This document shows positions 53,695 through 63,933 of a stretch of DNA of 64,000 bases, one piece after another (position 1 is the first letter of the stretch; every line of letters starts with the position of its first letter). The position numbers and the translations under genes are program-made. The notes under the pieces were generated by a model. That model was not told the origin of the DNA. It saw nothing but the letters and a program-made list of their open reading frames with translations, and made no database searches. The DNA is from Notospermus geniculatus. Its lineage: Eukaryota > Nemertea > Pilidiophora > Heteronemertea > Lineidae. Where the stretch lies: positions 386,846 to 450,845 of the forward strand of contig NMRB01000289.1 in NCBI GenBank assembly GCA_002633025.1, read 5' to 3'.

Positions 53695-56600
53695 GAAAAT
53701 CCTGGTCAGTTCTAACAGGTCGCATGTTCTCTGTCAACTCCCCCTGGCCAGGTAGTTAACGATATAGACATCCTGCGAAAATCGGCCAAGACAGGCCAGA
53801 AGGGGTGAACAAAGCTCAGCCAGTGCATTTGTACAGACGGTAGCACAGGAGCCAACTGTACAAATGCACTAGGCCAATGTTTTTTACCCATTCTGACCAA
53901 AGTATGAACAAGGATAAGTGCCACACTGATGGGCGCTGATATATCCAGTGGTAGACAGCCTCCATATTTGGACACTTGCACTGAGGGGTGTCTGGGGTCA
54001 TAGTACATGTACACTACTTACTGAGTAAGGCTACAATATCGTACGCTAATTGTTGTTCGATTCTCTGGTAGGACATTTCCTGGAAGTAGATTACCACCTC
54101 GGCAAAATTTTTTCTGAAAAAGAAAATTAGTGAAAATAGAAATAGAAAATAGAACTTGCTTCGATTGCATGCCTATTCAAACGAGGCCTAGATGCTCAAG
54201 CAACTTCTTGATGTCATTATGCCATGAAGTACGGAGTTGACGAAAAAATGGGGAGGTTTAGAAATCAAACGATAAACGCAAACGTTAACGACAACGTTAT
54301 TTTTGTACCGAAAATGCAATATTATATCTGGTTAATGTGTAATATGAAACATAACGTTCTCGTAAAGGTTACGTTTATCGTTTAATTTCTAAACCTCCGT
54401 ATTGTGATGGCGACAACTTAAGAATCTTTACTTCTCTTGCTACCACTAACAATAAAACATACCGGTAGAATTCCTCAGCCGTTTCAAGTTTCTTTAGATG
54501 TTCATTCAAAACGTCCTGTATCTCGTTAAACTTCGGCACAATCACTTCAGCAACGCCCTTAATGTCGTCGTGCGTGCTTGAAAAATACGGTATCCAGTCA
54601 CTGTCATCATTTTCAAACACACCAATGCATGCATTTGGCTTCAGAACATCGGAGACCATTTTCTTATAGCTTTCGCTGTCACTGCTCGGTCCGGAACTTG
54701 AAATCTCCTTCGAGATAGATTTGATCATCAAATGCACTTGACGTTCCCAAGCGTTTAAATTTGTCTTAAGGCGCCAAAACCTCTCCTGGGCCTCGTCAAG
54801 GTACTCTTTAAGCACAAGGGGTACGATGTAGGAAAACCGTTCAGTTTCTCGGCTCTTCTCTGCTGCTTCCAGTTTCCACGCAATGTCACTTACGTTGAGA
54901 AAGTCACCGTCCATGATGCTGTCCACCCATTTTTCGTACTTTTCGTACACTGCAAACCCCATCACATCAAAATCCAAATCCGCAATTATGCTATCAGTTA
55001 ACCTTTTTGAGGCCGCCTCCACCTGAATCATTGACTGATTTCTCCATTCAACATAATCCCTCGGTTTCTTGAAAACTTGCTTCATGAGTTCCAAACGCTT
55101 GTTCCCCAGCTTCAGCATATCAAGTTGGATATTGTCCGCCTTAGTTTGGAATTTCGGAAGGTCGACCGTCTTCGTGTTGATTGCATTTTGAAATAGGACT
55201 AACAAGGAACTGAGATGTGCCATGTTGGCTTCGACGAGGGAGTCGTACTCATTCCTCATCATGACATTTTTGGCGTCCTTCACAGCGACAGTTAACGGAC
55301 TCTGCATGAAGACACCATCGTATTCGTTCAACATCCCCATGATATCCGATTGTATTATGAAAGGCAGTACTGGATACGGTTTTTCGTATTGTTCATACAC
55401 TTCGCCCAGACCGTCGCCGGATGCCCTCACATCTGTGTAGACGCGTTTGATATACAGTTGCACCGTGTTGACGAACTGTTTCTCAAGCTCAGTCATGACG
55501 TGGGTTTTGTTTCCTATCAGAGTTAGCGCCTCGAAAAGGCTCAATACCAATTCTCTCGTAGCAGCTGTAGCGTCTTGGAAGACCAGACGAGCCGGGTTGT
55601 AGAAAAACTCGTCATAAAACTGACCCATCACGCCGAAGTACTTGGCGATCTCAAGTATTGATTTCTGGCAACCCCCAGCAACTTTCGCGAAATCATTTTT
55701 GCGTTTCTCCAAATCTTTCACGAAATCCGCTCTGTAAACTTTTCTTGCATTCTGTGCCGCGTCCTTGAATGACTTCATGGCTTCTAAGTACCGTTTGTAA
55801 GATGACCGTTTAGTATTAATGCGAGTATTCACTGCTTCTTCGTTGCTCTTCTTCATGTCCTGGTAGTATTCCTCGTCTAGCCTTTCAATGTCAATCTCCG
55901 ATGTCTTCAGAAAAGAGAAAGTTGTGTCGAAGTCTGTCGACCAGCACGGTGCTTCGCATGTCACGCAGTCAACACCAGTAGAAGCGTTACCTAGTGAGCG
56001 TAGAAACACATGAGAATATAGAAGTAGTTGCCTGGGTTGACGTAAAAGAAGACGATTCACGAATACGTACCGACTCTCAAGAATATTCAGCGGGTGAATT
56101 TAGATTTTCGTTCACTGCAGGCTAGGTAGGACTACAGTGACGACAGCTTTCATCCCACGAAGCACTTGTTGTCGTCTTAAGTCCTCTCAGCGAGGGGAGA
56201 CTCATGGGGCGCAGGTTGTGGTTTTGATTACACAAGATAGGCCTACTAAATGCGAACTTTAGTCATGGCCAATCTGAAACAACTACTATTTCCTGCCATC
56301 AGGTCAGGTAACCAAGAGTTCTTCTCTTTTCCATTTAACAGCCATCCACAACACCCACCTTTCGAACATCTCAAAATGTCCCCCACTTTACATAGAGGAG
56401 TACCATCGTCCTTCCATCTGGAGGTCTTCCTGCATCCGCATTTGGCAACATACTTCCTCGCATCGCAGTCCTCACGACATGACATTTCTGTGTAGGTGTC
56501 GAAATACCGGAGGTTCGTCCCATTGATGCATTTCGTTGTTTTACTTTTGATTCTTTGGGTCTGAAAATCACGAAAAAGTTTACTGCCGGTGTAACGTTTT

Positions 56601-59593
56601 TCAGTGAGGCCCGTGTGACTTTACAATAGATCGTGGCTAAGATAACCATCGGGTTTCATTAACCCTCAGTTGACGAACTGTTTGTTAATCGAAGTGAATT
56701 TTTCGATTTTATGAAACGTTGATAGCCAAACATTCTAAAAGTCAAAATGTTTACTTTGGTTAATTCACGGTTTGTCAGGGTAAACCGGGGTTTACCTTGA
56801 CTATCGTTTAAAAAATCAGCCCACAGAGAAACAGCGAGTCCGTTTCCCAGTGTGTTGCAAACAATGGGAATCGCACAAAAAAATGGCCACACTGAAAAAC
56901 ATCACACCTGTTTGATGAGTCTGAAAACCACTAAGAATAAGAAAAGCGACTTTTCACTCACCAATCTGGAACTGATTACCAATATTTACTGCTTTTGCTA
57001 TTTATCTTTTATTTGCGTAAATATCTTTTTCTGAATGAACGTGGCAGAGAGAAGACGCTATGTAAATATATTTAGGCTTTCTCGCTTCCATGACAGCTGG
57101 CGGGTTTGTCACTTGTTTGAAAAGAGTTGTAAACCTGTTTGTGGGTAGACGTACTATTGTTTGTCTCAAGCCAATGTACGTGGCTGTTCCTGGTGGTATG
57201 CCCTCTCCCTGTGATTCAACAACTGGGATGCCATTATGGTCCAAAACTACCAATTTGAAGCCTGCAGATCTATGCTTCCCTGGCGAATAGTCGTAGGTTT
57301 CGACGTTGAGAGTCAGAAATAAGCCTTCCGCGGGACCTGTGCAGAAAGAAACACGTACATGTAGTATATATGTCAGGTCTAACCATGTGTAGAAAACTGG
57401 CTCATATTACTGATGGTATGAGACGATGCACATACATGTACGTACTATATATGCATGTCCACATAACATCATCCCGTGTTGTGCAATTCCAGCAATATAT
57501 CTTGCACGTGACACTCCAACCACTATACTTTAAAATCTCGTCGGCGATAAGGGAAGGTTTTGTAGGTCAGGAAAATACTCCTTACCAGCTGCCTTTGACT
57601 TCCATGGGTTAGTTTTGCCAGTCGTGTTGTCACGTTGTAGCCCAAATTTGTAGCATAGACCGTGATCGGTCATGATCGGAGTAAAATCCTCCCAACTGCA
57701 AGCTGTTTTCCCAAAGCCACATCTAGAAAGAGGGATTACAAGTTTGCAAGAAGTAATACTACGCAGAAGAACGCCATATAGGCTCCACACATCGTGAAAT
57801 CTCCTGTGTGTATTTGACACTTCGGGGGGAGGGCGAGGCATTTTGGCTCCCAGCGCTTTGGGGACCAAAATTGACAGCAGGAACAAAATAGATACACACT
57901 GTATAACGCAGAACACATAGTCTGACTGTGCGACCAAATACACGTTACCTACTCGGCAATCATTTCCTCCGGCCGGTGCCCGAGCTTCTTGAGAAGGGCA
58001 TCCCAGGTTTTCCCGACGAACGCTTGATAGTTTTTCTCGTTATTTGTGTATATACCAACATTTCCAGCACCAGGTGTGTCAGTATCATCGTCTGTCATGT
58101 CTGTCGGCGGGGTAGTAGTAGTCGGAAATCGGTACAGGTCGATTAGCTTTTCAGTTTGGTCGCTGTGGTAGTCATCAAGGAACATATCTGACCCATCATG
58201 CACTGCAGAGGTAAACCTGAAAAGGAGGGGATGATATTTGAATTTGGTATCAAGTCCCACCAAGTAGATACATGTATCTTGGGCAGATTGCGCACACGAT
58301 AGGCAAATACCCTAAGCAAACGAATCACCGCACACAATGGCCTAAACCCTAAAGAAACGAGTTACCGCAAACAATGGGCTTATCCCCTAAACAAACGAAT
58401 TAACAATGGTCTAATCCCTAAACAAAGGAATCACCACACACAGTGACCAAATCCCCTAAACAAACAATTTACCGCGCACAATGGCTAATCCTTAAACAAA
58501 CGAGTCACCGCACAAAATGTGCAAATCCCCGAAATAAAACAGTTACCGCACCACAATGGGCTATCCCTAAACAAAGTAGTTACCGCAAACAATGGCCTAA
58601 TCCCCTAAACAAACTAGTTACCCCAAACAATGGCCTAATCCCCTAAACAAACGAGTTACCGCAAACAATGAGCTAATCCCCTAAACAAACGAGTTACCGC
58701 AAACAAATGCGCTAGTCCCCTAAACAAACGAGTTACCGCACACAAATGGGCTAGTCCCTAGACAATGAGGAATCGCACAAAAAGGCTAAGCAAACAAGCA
58801 GCTGAGGGTAATGTATCAGTGAACTGTGTATGATATAGTCAATGATGAAACAATAGATCTGATATTCGGATATGATGGAAAACCTGGATTTTTTAAAACA
58901 GCCTGTACTCACTTGAACTGATTCTGATTACAAATAACTACAGCAGGGAAAGGCATTTCATCTGTGAAGACAACATCCATTGAAACTAAGATTGGTTCCT
59001 TCGAGTAGTAGACGATTCGCTCCTGTATCTGGTATACCAGGTAGCAAGAGGCTGCGAGAATTACCGCAGCCCACAGCAGCCTGAATACAAAAATGAACAG
59101 ACTGGCCTTCACTTTCCAACATAAATGCGGCTTCAATATAAGTTGTTTCAATATTCGTACTTCCTGTTTGACGGTCGAATGGTGGAATGGCGGCCATTTT
59201 GAAATAGATCGACACGTTTCTCTGTGTGTCCCCTATTGACAAGACGTAGGTTATTCCGTCAGACAAGAGTAGGGGAACATTCTCAGATCAGGACATTCAA
59301 AAACGTTACACCGGTCGCGACTATGCAGGGTTCTAGTATACATGTATGAAGTAATTTGAGAAATCAGAATCTGCAGGCGCTTACCTCCTCAAAAGACCAG
59401 CTTGAGGCATCGTCACAAACCGGACCCCATGGCATGTAGTGTCTTGAGTGAAATCATGCCAGACATTACCCACGGATTTCTCGTCTGGGTTTGTCTCCGG
59501 CTGGTCACTGTCCAGCTTCATCTTGACAGCGGGAGTAGAGCTCTGCAACATCGTATGTCCACACCCGATATCAACTATCCCTAAACTTGACAT
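53537..59593 (-). CDS. DEG/ENaC/ASIC-family sodium channel with large ectodomain insertion (9 exons, complete)
   Basis: Trimeric plasma-membrane cation channel of the degenerin/ENaC superfamily. Exons: 59593-59385, 59080-58913, 58216-57953, 57722-57586, 57336-57113, 56560-56359, 55990-54463, 54113-54022, 53694-53537. They sum to 2982 nt in continuous phase, 993 residues; ASICs are about 500-550. Visible in order: cytosolic HG motif (CHGVRF, 54-59); TM1 (LLWAAVILAASCYLVYQI, 71-88); post-TM1 FPAVVICN (114-121); cysteine-rich ectodomain with EEMIAECGFGKTAC, YTEMSCREDC and AKCGCRK; CxxCEAPC (410-417); a ~455-480 residue helical insertion; NFAEVVIYFQEMSYQRIEQQ; and TM2 with SDIGGSMGLLVGGS, giving the filter GGS at 953-955. 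The start is the ATG at 59593, directly after an in-frame TGA; two later ATGs are possible. The gating stimulus cannot be told from sequence. A second gene of the same kind lies just upstream. Confidence 0.88.
54022..54113 (-). CDS. DEG/ENaC exon 8: last palm strand and pre-TM2
   Basis: A 92-nt exon, acceptor tttttcag, donor gtaagt, encoding KNFAEVVIYFQEMSYQRIEQ then QLAYDIVALLS. ASIC has [20 protein letters not shown] then KKAYEIAGLLG. Confidence 0.92.
54250..54398. mobile_element. Foldback MITE, family F, copy 4 (DEG/ENaC intron)
   Basis: GGGGAGGTTTAGAAATCAAA to TAATTTCTAAACCTCC, 65 bp after the donor of exon 7. Confidence 0.85.
54463..55990 (-). CDS. DEG/ENaC exon 7: CxxPC motif plus giant helical insertion
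   Basis: A single 1528-bp exon (acceptor cactag, donor gtatgt). It begins GNASTGVDCVTCEAPCWSTD; CEAPC corresponds to CEMPC of ASIC. After SFLKTSEIDIERLDEEYYQD comes roughly 455-480 residues without a match to the family: long charged helices (for example KSFKDAAQNARKVYRADFVK and VIVPKFNEIQDVLNEHLKKL) and very few cysteines. It ends LETAEEFYR, which runs into the conserved NFAEVVIYF strand. In ASIC the matching interval is about 45 residues (strand 11, knuckle helix 6). Confidence 0.88.
56359..56560 (-). CDS. DEG/ENaC exon 6: cysteine-rich thumb start
   Basis: Acceptor ttttcag, donor gtgggt. It encodes TQRIKSKTTKCINGTNLRYF, then YTEMSCREDCDARKYVAKCG and DDGTPLCKVGDILRCSK. This is the YS...C...C......C.CR...PG...C pattern of the thumb domain. 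Confidence 0.87.
56588..56907. mobile_element. MITE, family G, inverted, with different central sequence
   Basis: GTGTAACGTTTTTCAGTGAG at the left and CACTGAAAAACATCACAC at the right. About 185 bp in the middle (56634-56818) is not shared with other copies. It ends in the intron 28 bp upstream of DEG/ENaC exon 6. Confidence 0.7.
57113..57336 (-). CDS. DEG/ENaC exon 5: beta-ball/palm strands
   Basis: Acceptor ctgcacag. It encodes PAEGLFLTLNVETYDYSPGK, then GFKLVVLDHNGIPVVESQGE and IPPGTATYIGLRQTIVRLPT, matching the LxLxLNVExxEY and PGxxTxIGxxxTxxxRLPxPY motifs. The donor is uncertain: gtgaca at 57112 keeps phase 0, while the stronger-looking gtttac at LPTN would break the frame. Confidence 0.8.
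57586..57722 (-). CDS. DEG/ENaC exon 4
   Basis: Acceptor tttctag, donor gtaagg. It encodes CGFGKTACSWEDFTPIMTDH then GLCYKFGLQRDNTTGKTNPW. This is the CxxxxxxC..F......G.CY.FN pattern of the ectodomain. NTT is a possible N-glycosylation site. Confidence 0.88.
57953..58216 (-). CDS. DEG/ENaC exon 3: finger-domain region
   Basis: Acceptor tttcag, donor gtaggt, placed before an in-frame TAG. It starts FTSAVHDGSDMFLDDYHSDQ, has a threonine/aspartate-rich stretch (TTTTPPTDMTDDDTDTPG), and ends LLKKLGHRPEEMIAE. The EEM..C pattern that continues into exon 4 is the ASIC EEMLLSCK element. Confidence 0.85.
58290..58800. repeat. Minisatellite, ~37-bp unit
   Basis: About 13 imperfect copies of a unit around CCTAAACAAACGAGTTACCG followed by CAAACAATGG. 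In the intron between DEG/ENaC exons 2 and 3. Confidence 0.9.
58913..59080 (-). CDS. DEG/ENaC exon 2: TM1 and FPAV motif
   Basis: Acceptor tattcag, donor gtgagt. It encodes LLWAAVILAASCYLVYQIQE then RIVYYSKEP and EMPFPAVVICNQNQFK, which match ASIC (WQI.DRL.YY...FPAVTLCN.N.FR). The frame is open upstream to 59151, but the acceptor at 59081-59083 restores the HG-to-TM1 spacing. Confidence 0.9.
59207..59312. mobile_element. MITE, family G, partial copy
   Basis: Shares CGTTTCTCTGTGTGTCCCCT, TATTCCGTC and the terminal AAAAACGTTACACC; the left half is missing. It lies in the intron between DEG/ENaC exons 1 and 2. Confidence 0.65.
59385..59593 (-). CDS. DEG/ENaC exon 1: cytosolic N-terminus
   Basis: Begins MSSLGIVDIGCGHTMLQSST and ends FTQDTTCHGVRFVTMPQAGL then LRR, donor gtaagc. 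The His-Gly pair is the conserved gating motif of the family (ASIC: STTIHGI). An in-frame TGA immediately precedes the ATG. Internal methionines at residues 15 and 25 are alternative starts. Confidence 0.75.
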
Positions 59594-61228
59594 TCATTCA
59601 AATAGTGAAATATCTTGGTAATTAGATCTAATTCTGCGGCATTTTGCGCCATACTGTCATGTATAATAGATTTATTTTGCTGCCGTTTCGCTTCATACTC
59701 ATATTCATGATATGAAACATTGACAATTAAAAGCAATGAATTTGTTTCCCAAAAAAAGAATTGATAAAAATTAATTTCTGGAAATTCAGCGTTTAATAAT
59801 TCAACACACCAGTATTCTGTTAATTTGTTGAGCCATGTTGCGTTATATTTATATATTCCTGAATCAAAACACATTTCTGGCCACCGGAGGGCAATTTAAC
59901 AAGCCTACATGTATGTTGGCAGACTATTATAAATCAAACTTCCTTTTCAAGGTTCATCATAGGGATTTTTCTATGGTAATCGGGTTCTGAGACATCCCGA
60001 ACTACATGTCACCAGCTTAAACATCTTTCGAAACTGCAGCCGACTCCGGCCGTCAATAGCCTACATTCTTCGTGATGTCAAACTCCATCTTCATCATTTA
60101 CATGTATGTATTGTTGTGGAAAACATGTCGTAAACCCATTGCTGCCAAGATGCAAACAAAAATCACGTGAGTGGATGCCATTCTCGACAGGTTCGCAAGT
60201 CCAACACCGACGGACCTGTTGTGAAGTCCCTGGACAGCATTATTGAATAATTCCTTCGGTCACTAATAATTTTTCAGTCGCAATTAATGCCGGTTGTGTT
60301 CCAAGTCTTTGGTACTCCGAGTATTCCCGCATCTTTGTCGGTGGTGATTGCAATGTTTCAAGAACTTTTAGGTTGCCATAGAATTAATTCATCGAACGCA
60401 ATTTTCTGTACAGTAATGAACTCATTGGATGAGAGCAGAAATATGAACATAGGATTGCTGATTAATAGGTAAAGGATCACGAGAGTCCCGAAGCCTCCGG
60501 GTCGGTACTCTTTCGGTGGATTGTGAGTCATATGTTTTTTTTTTGACTATTCGAAATACCAAGTCTCCCTGTTCTCCTCTTTATGCTACAGATGCAGGGT
60601 GTGATACCATTGCCATTTTGAAATGCTTCGAGAGATCAGTAGATAATCGAGAGAGATAAGTCATTTTAAAGTCATAAAGCCATAAAGGCCATTAAATTTG
60701 AGTTCTCTCTTCAAATACATCTTTTCATTGATAAGCATTTTAAATGTTTTCCTGAACTTCACCTCGAAGTTTATTGCTGGGACTTTTTACTTAATAATTT
60801 CAGGTATTCACTCGCCGGTGAAAATTTCCCATTTTGCAATTGAACAAGATGGCGCCAATTTTGTCCAAACATAAATATTCATAAACAAAATCATTTCAGC
60901 AATGGAGTTACATCAATTGTGAAAAGTTCGATGAATTGTCAATTTCATACAAAAAACGTACATTTAGAGTGCGTGTCTGCGTACATGTATTGTCTGTGTC
61001 ATTAAGTTTGATCAACTCGACAATTTTGTATTTGAATAGTGATGGAACCGGCAGACTCGGGGGACCACCGTTTGATTAGTGGCAAGTTCATGAACACACC
61101 GATTGAATTAAAAAGTGAAACAATGCAGATTGTCGCCGTGGATACATTGCTGTTGCTATTCCAGGCGTATCTGATTAAAGTCAGGTGCAATTATCCTGAT
61201 CGAGAGGTATTGAGAGGTATTGATTCGG

Positions 61229-61880
61229 CAATAAGCCTGATCGACTGGCATTGGTAGGGTAATAAGCCTGATCAACAGGCATTGGTATGGCAATAAGCCT
61301 GATCAACAGGTATTGGTTGGGCAATAAGCCTGATCAACAGGCATTGGTATGCCAATAAGCCTGATCAACAGGTATTGGTTGGGCAATAAGCCTGATCAAC
61401 AGGCATTGGTTGGGTAATAAGCCTGATCAACAGGCATTGGTTGGGCAATAAGCCTGGTCGACAGGTATTGGTTGGGTAATAAGCCTGATCAACAGGCATT
61501 GGTTGGGCAATAAGCCTGGTCGACAGGTATTGGTTGGGCAATAAGCCTGATCAACAGGCATTGGTTGGGCAATAAGCCTGGTCGACAGGTATTGGTTGGG
61601 TAATAAGCCTGATCAACAGGCATTGGTTGGGCAAACCTGATCAACAGGCATTGGTTGGGTAATAAGCCTGATCAACAGGCATTGGTTGGGCAATAAGCCT
61701 GGTCGACAGGTATTGGTTGGGCAATAAGTCTGGTCGACAGGTATTGGTTGGGCAATAAGCCTGGTCGACAGGTATTGGTTGGGCAATAAGCCTGGTCGAC
61801 TTGTATTGGTAGGGCAATACGCCTGATCGACTGCTATTGGTTGGGCAATAAGCCTGATCGATAGATTTTGATTTGACAAT
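61229..61880. repeat. Minisatellite, 31-bp unit
   Basis: About 21 copies of CAATAAGCCTGATCAACAGG plus CATTGGTTGGG, with two interleaved variants (TGATCAACAGGC and TGGTCGACAGGT). Lies between the two DEG/ENaC genes. Confidence 0.95.
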
Positions 61881-62182
61881 AAGCGTTTTTTGTCATGTTT
61901 CCCTTGTTCGTTACATGGCGGATCGAAAGTTATGACACCTCGCCAGCCTCTAACAAACTACGCTAAAGAGCTTTGCCAGCCACTCCAGGCCCAAAGATAA
62001 TCCCCAAACCCAAACCCCCAAGCTGCCAAGGATTTTTGGTGGGGAGTATTCGCTGGCTAGGACGATGACGAATCACAATGAAATTAATCCACTCACCTTT
62101 CCGAGTCAAAAACGGTCATATTCAGCATTTGTTACATGCTTTACTCTCTATGCAGACCACTAAACTTGGAAACAAAGTCTAT

Positions 62183-62300
62183 GGGCCGTATTCTAGAAGC
62201 TTCCTTAAGTGTAAGGTCGACCTTTAGCTATTGTTTGCAGGGTAGAATACAAAAGATTAAGGTCGACCTTACACTTAAGGAAGCTTCTAGAATACGGCCC
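62183..62300. mobile_element. Foldback MITE, family D-like
   Basis: GGGCCGTATTCTAGAAGCTT to AAGCTTCTAGAATACGGCCC, with CCTTAAGTGTAAGGTCGACC inner arms; near-perfect palindrome. Confidence 0.85.
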
Positions 62301-63076
62301 TTAGTCCTGGTGATCGACCTCAAAAATCACCGACTTTTGGGGCTTTTGAACCTGTATGTTAGTGAAATGTTGTTTTATTTTTACGTTCCACTCGCATCAA
62401 GCAATGGTGGATATTTACATAACACCTGATTGCAGGAAGCCGGGGTTCATCCCCCTGTTGTGGGGGATCCAATTGGTCGTCATTGATTTTTTGTGTTACG
62501 GTTAATATCCCAATGATGCCATAACAGTAACATCGATCTGGACCGCTTGTTCGGGGAGATGGTTACGTCATCTGATCATCAGCTCAACGCAAAATACCAA
62601 TCTCGTACCCAGACATTAGTTACGCTCGGCCGACATTGACGGTCGCTACACTAATCTCTGGAGACGACTACGGACTACTTCGGGGTTTCCCAGGCAAGTG
62701 CGTTACACACGGCGCATGAATACATGTAAGCTATATACTAATTTTTGACCGTTTCACTCCAGGTTTATATAGTGCGCCAAGTAGTGCTGTAGATTTTCCT
62801 CCATAAATACAACAGATCCCTCATAAAAACCTTCCTAAGGATATTTTTGTGTCTAATATTTTACACACATGATAGTTCATTTATTAAAGCGGCCATACAT
62901 GTAGTAGTCTACAAAATCATACATTTACTTCTGAACGAAGGAAAAGGGATTGATCCAAACGTTTATATCAGCATCATTTACAATGACCCTGATGTCATAA
63001 TACACGTTTACAACGTATGACGTTCCTCTACCAGTGTAGGATATAAAAGCAGAGGTCGTCCTCCAGCGTTTTTTTG

Positions 63077-63117
63077 CAAATTTTCGACCCCAACCGGGGT
63101 CTTCTTCAGGCAGGCAC
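63077..63117 (-). ncRNA. Hammerhead-ribozyme-like core, copy 2
   Basis: Minus strand: CTGAAGA (63109-63103), stem GACCCC/GGGGTC (63101-63096 with 63091-63086), loop GGTT, GAAA (63085-63082). The only stem change against copy 1 turns a T-G pair into C-G, so pairing is kept. Confidence 0.35.
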
Positions 63118-63474
63118 TTTTTCTACCAGTGTAGAATGTTTTATGCCAAGTGTCATTTTGAGGCAAGAAATTTCACAGCGAATTTAATAGGAGCTGTCAG
63201 CGAGTTGACCACTAGGTGTCGCTAGAGCCCAATTCAATGCATCTCACGGACCCAGTCATTATCGATCGAGCAGCGATCACAATAGATTTCCTGTGCATTT
63301 GGTCCGCTAAGACTGTGCTGCCATCTGTTAGCAATATGCGCGGCTGACTGCTCCTATTGACAAAAGGTAGGCTATCCAAGAATGAAATCCTTCCCCTTCG
63401 CATCTGTTCAGAATCTCATCGTTCGCTGCTCTTCAAAATTGTCACAAAACTGTGTTCATCAGGCGTTCCCATCT

Positions 63475-63933
63475 TTACTTCGCTCTTCCACTTTTACTTT
63501 TTCGCCGCAAGTAAAACGCCATACTGAACGCAATTGTGTCCAACACTTCACAAAGAGTTAGACAGCTCCCGCCGACCAAGAGTCCCATGGAACCACCAAT
63601 ATCACCTGAAGTTAAACACTGATATCAAGATTCATACACTTTTTCGTTACTTCATTTTGATGAAATGAGCAATTATTTGAGAAATCGCACGTAGGCCCTA
63701 CTTTGTACGAAGTCGTACGTACATGTACAAAATGGGGCTCTACATGTACATAAACGTACGTCAAGCGACCATGTCCCCACTTATCCTGCGTTTTACAATT
63801 GGATGCAGACGCCTAAACAACACATCCGATTGGATACTTACTGAGTAAGGCAGTGATGTCATAAGCCAGACTCTGCTCGACCGTCTCGTACGACATCTCT
63901 TCAAAGAAGATGTCTATTTCGGCAAAGTTTTCT
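63475..63933 (-). CDS. Second DEG/ENaC-family channel, last two exons (gene continues past window)
   Basis: Exon 63933-63842 (92 nt) encodes ENFAEIDIFFEEMSYETVEQ then SLAYDITALLS; exon 63605-63475 encodes DIGGSMGLLVGGSCLTLCEV then LDTIAFSMAFYLRRKSKSGR and AK, with stop TAA. Exon length, phases and sequence mirror exons 8 and 9 of the gene at 53537-59593, so this is a tandem paralogue. FEEMSYETVEQ is closer to ASIC ([11 protein letters not shown]) than the first gene is. Whether it carries the same giant insertion lies beyond the window. Confidence 0.9.

Larger units (their letters stand above)
59594..63470. other. Region between the two DEG/ENaC genes
   Basis: It holds the 31-bp minisatellite, a family D-like foldback and one hammerhead-like core. 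No further exons are convincing. The promoter of the first DEG/ENaC gene must lie in the left part, but I see no TATA box or other clear element. Confidence 0.5.

Noticed and set aside
58958-59266. 102-residue minus-strand frame over DEG/ENaC exon 2
   Set aside because: It is a different frame from the TM1 sequence and includes part of a family G element.
61229-61880. CRISPR array
   Set aside because: The 31-bp units are contiguous without spacers, and the DNA is eukaryotic.
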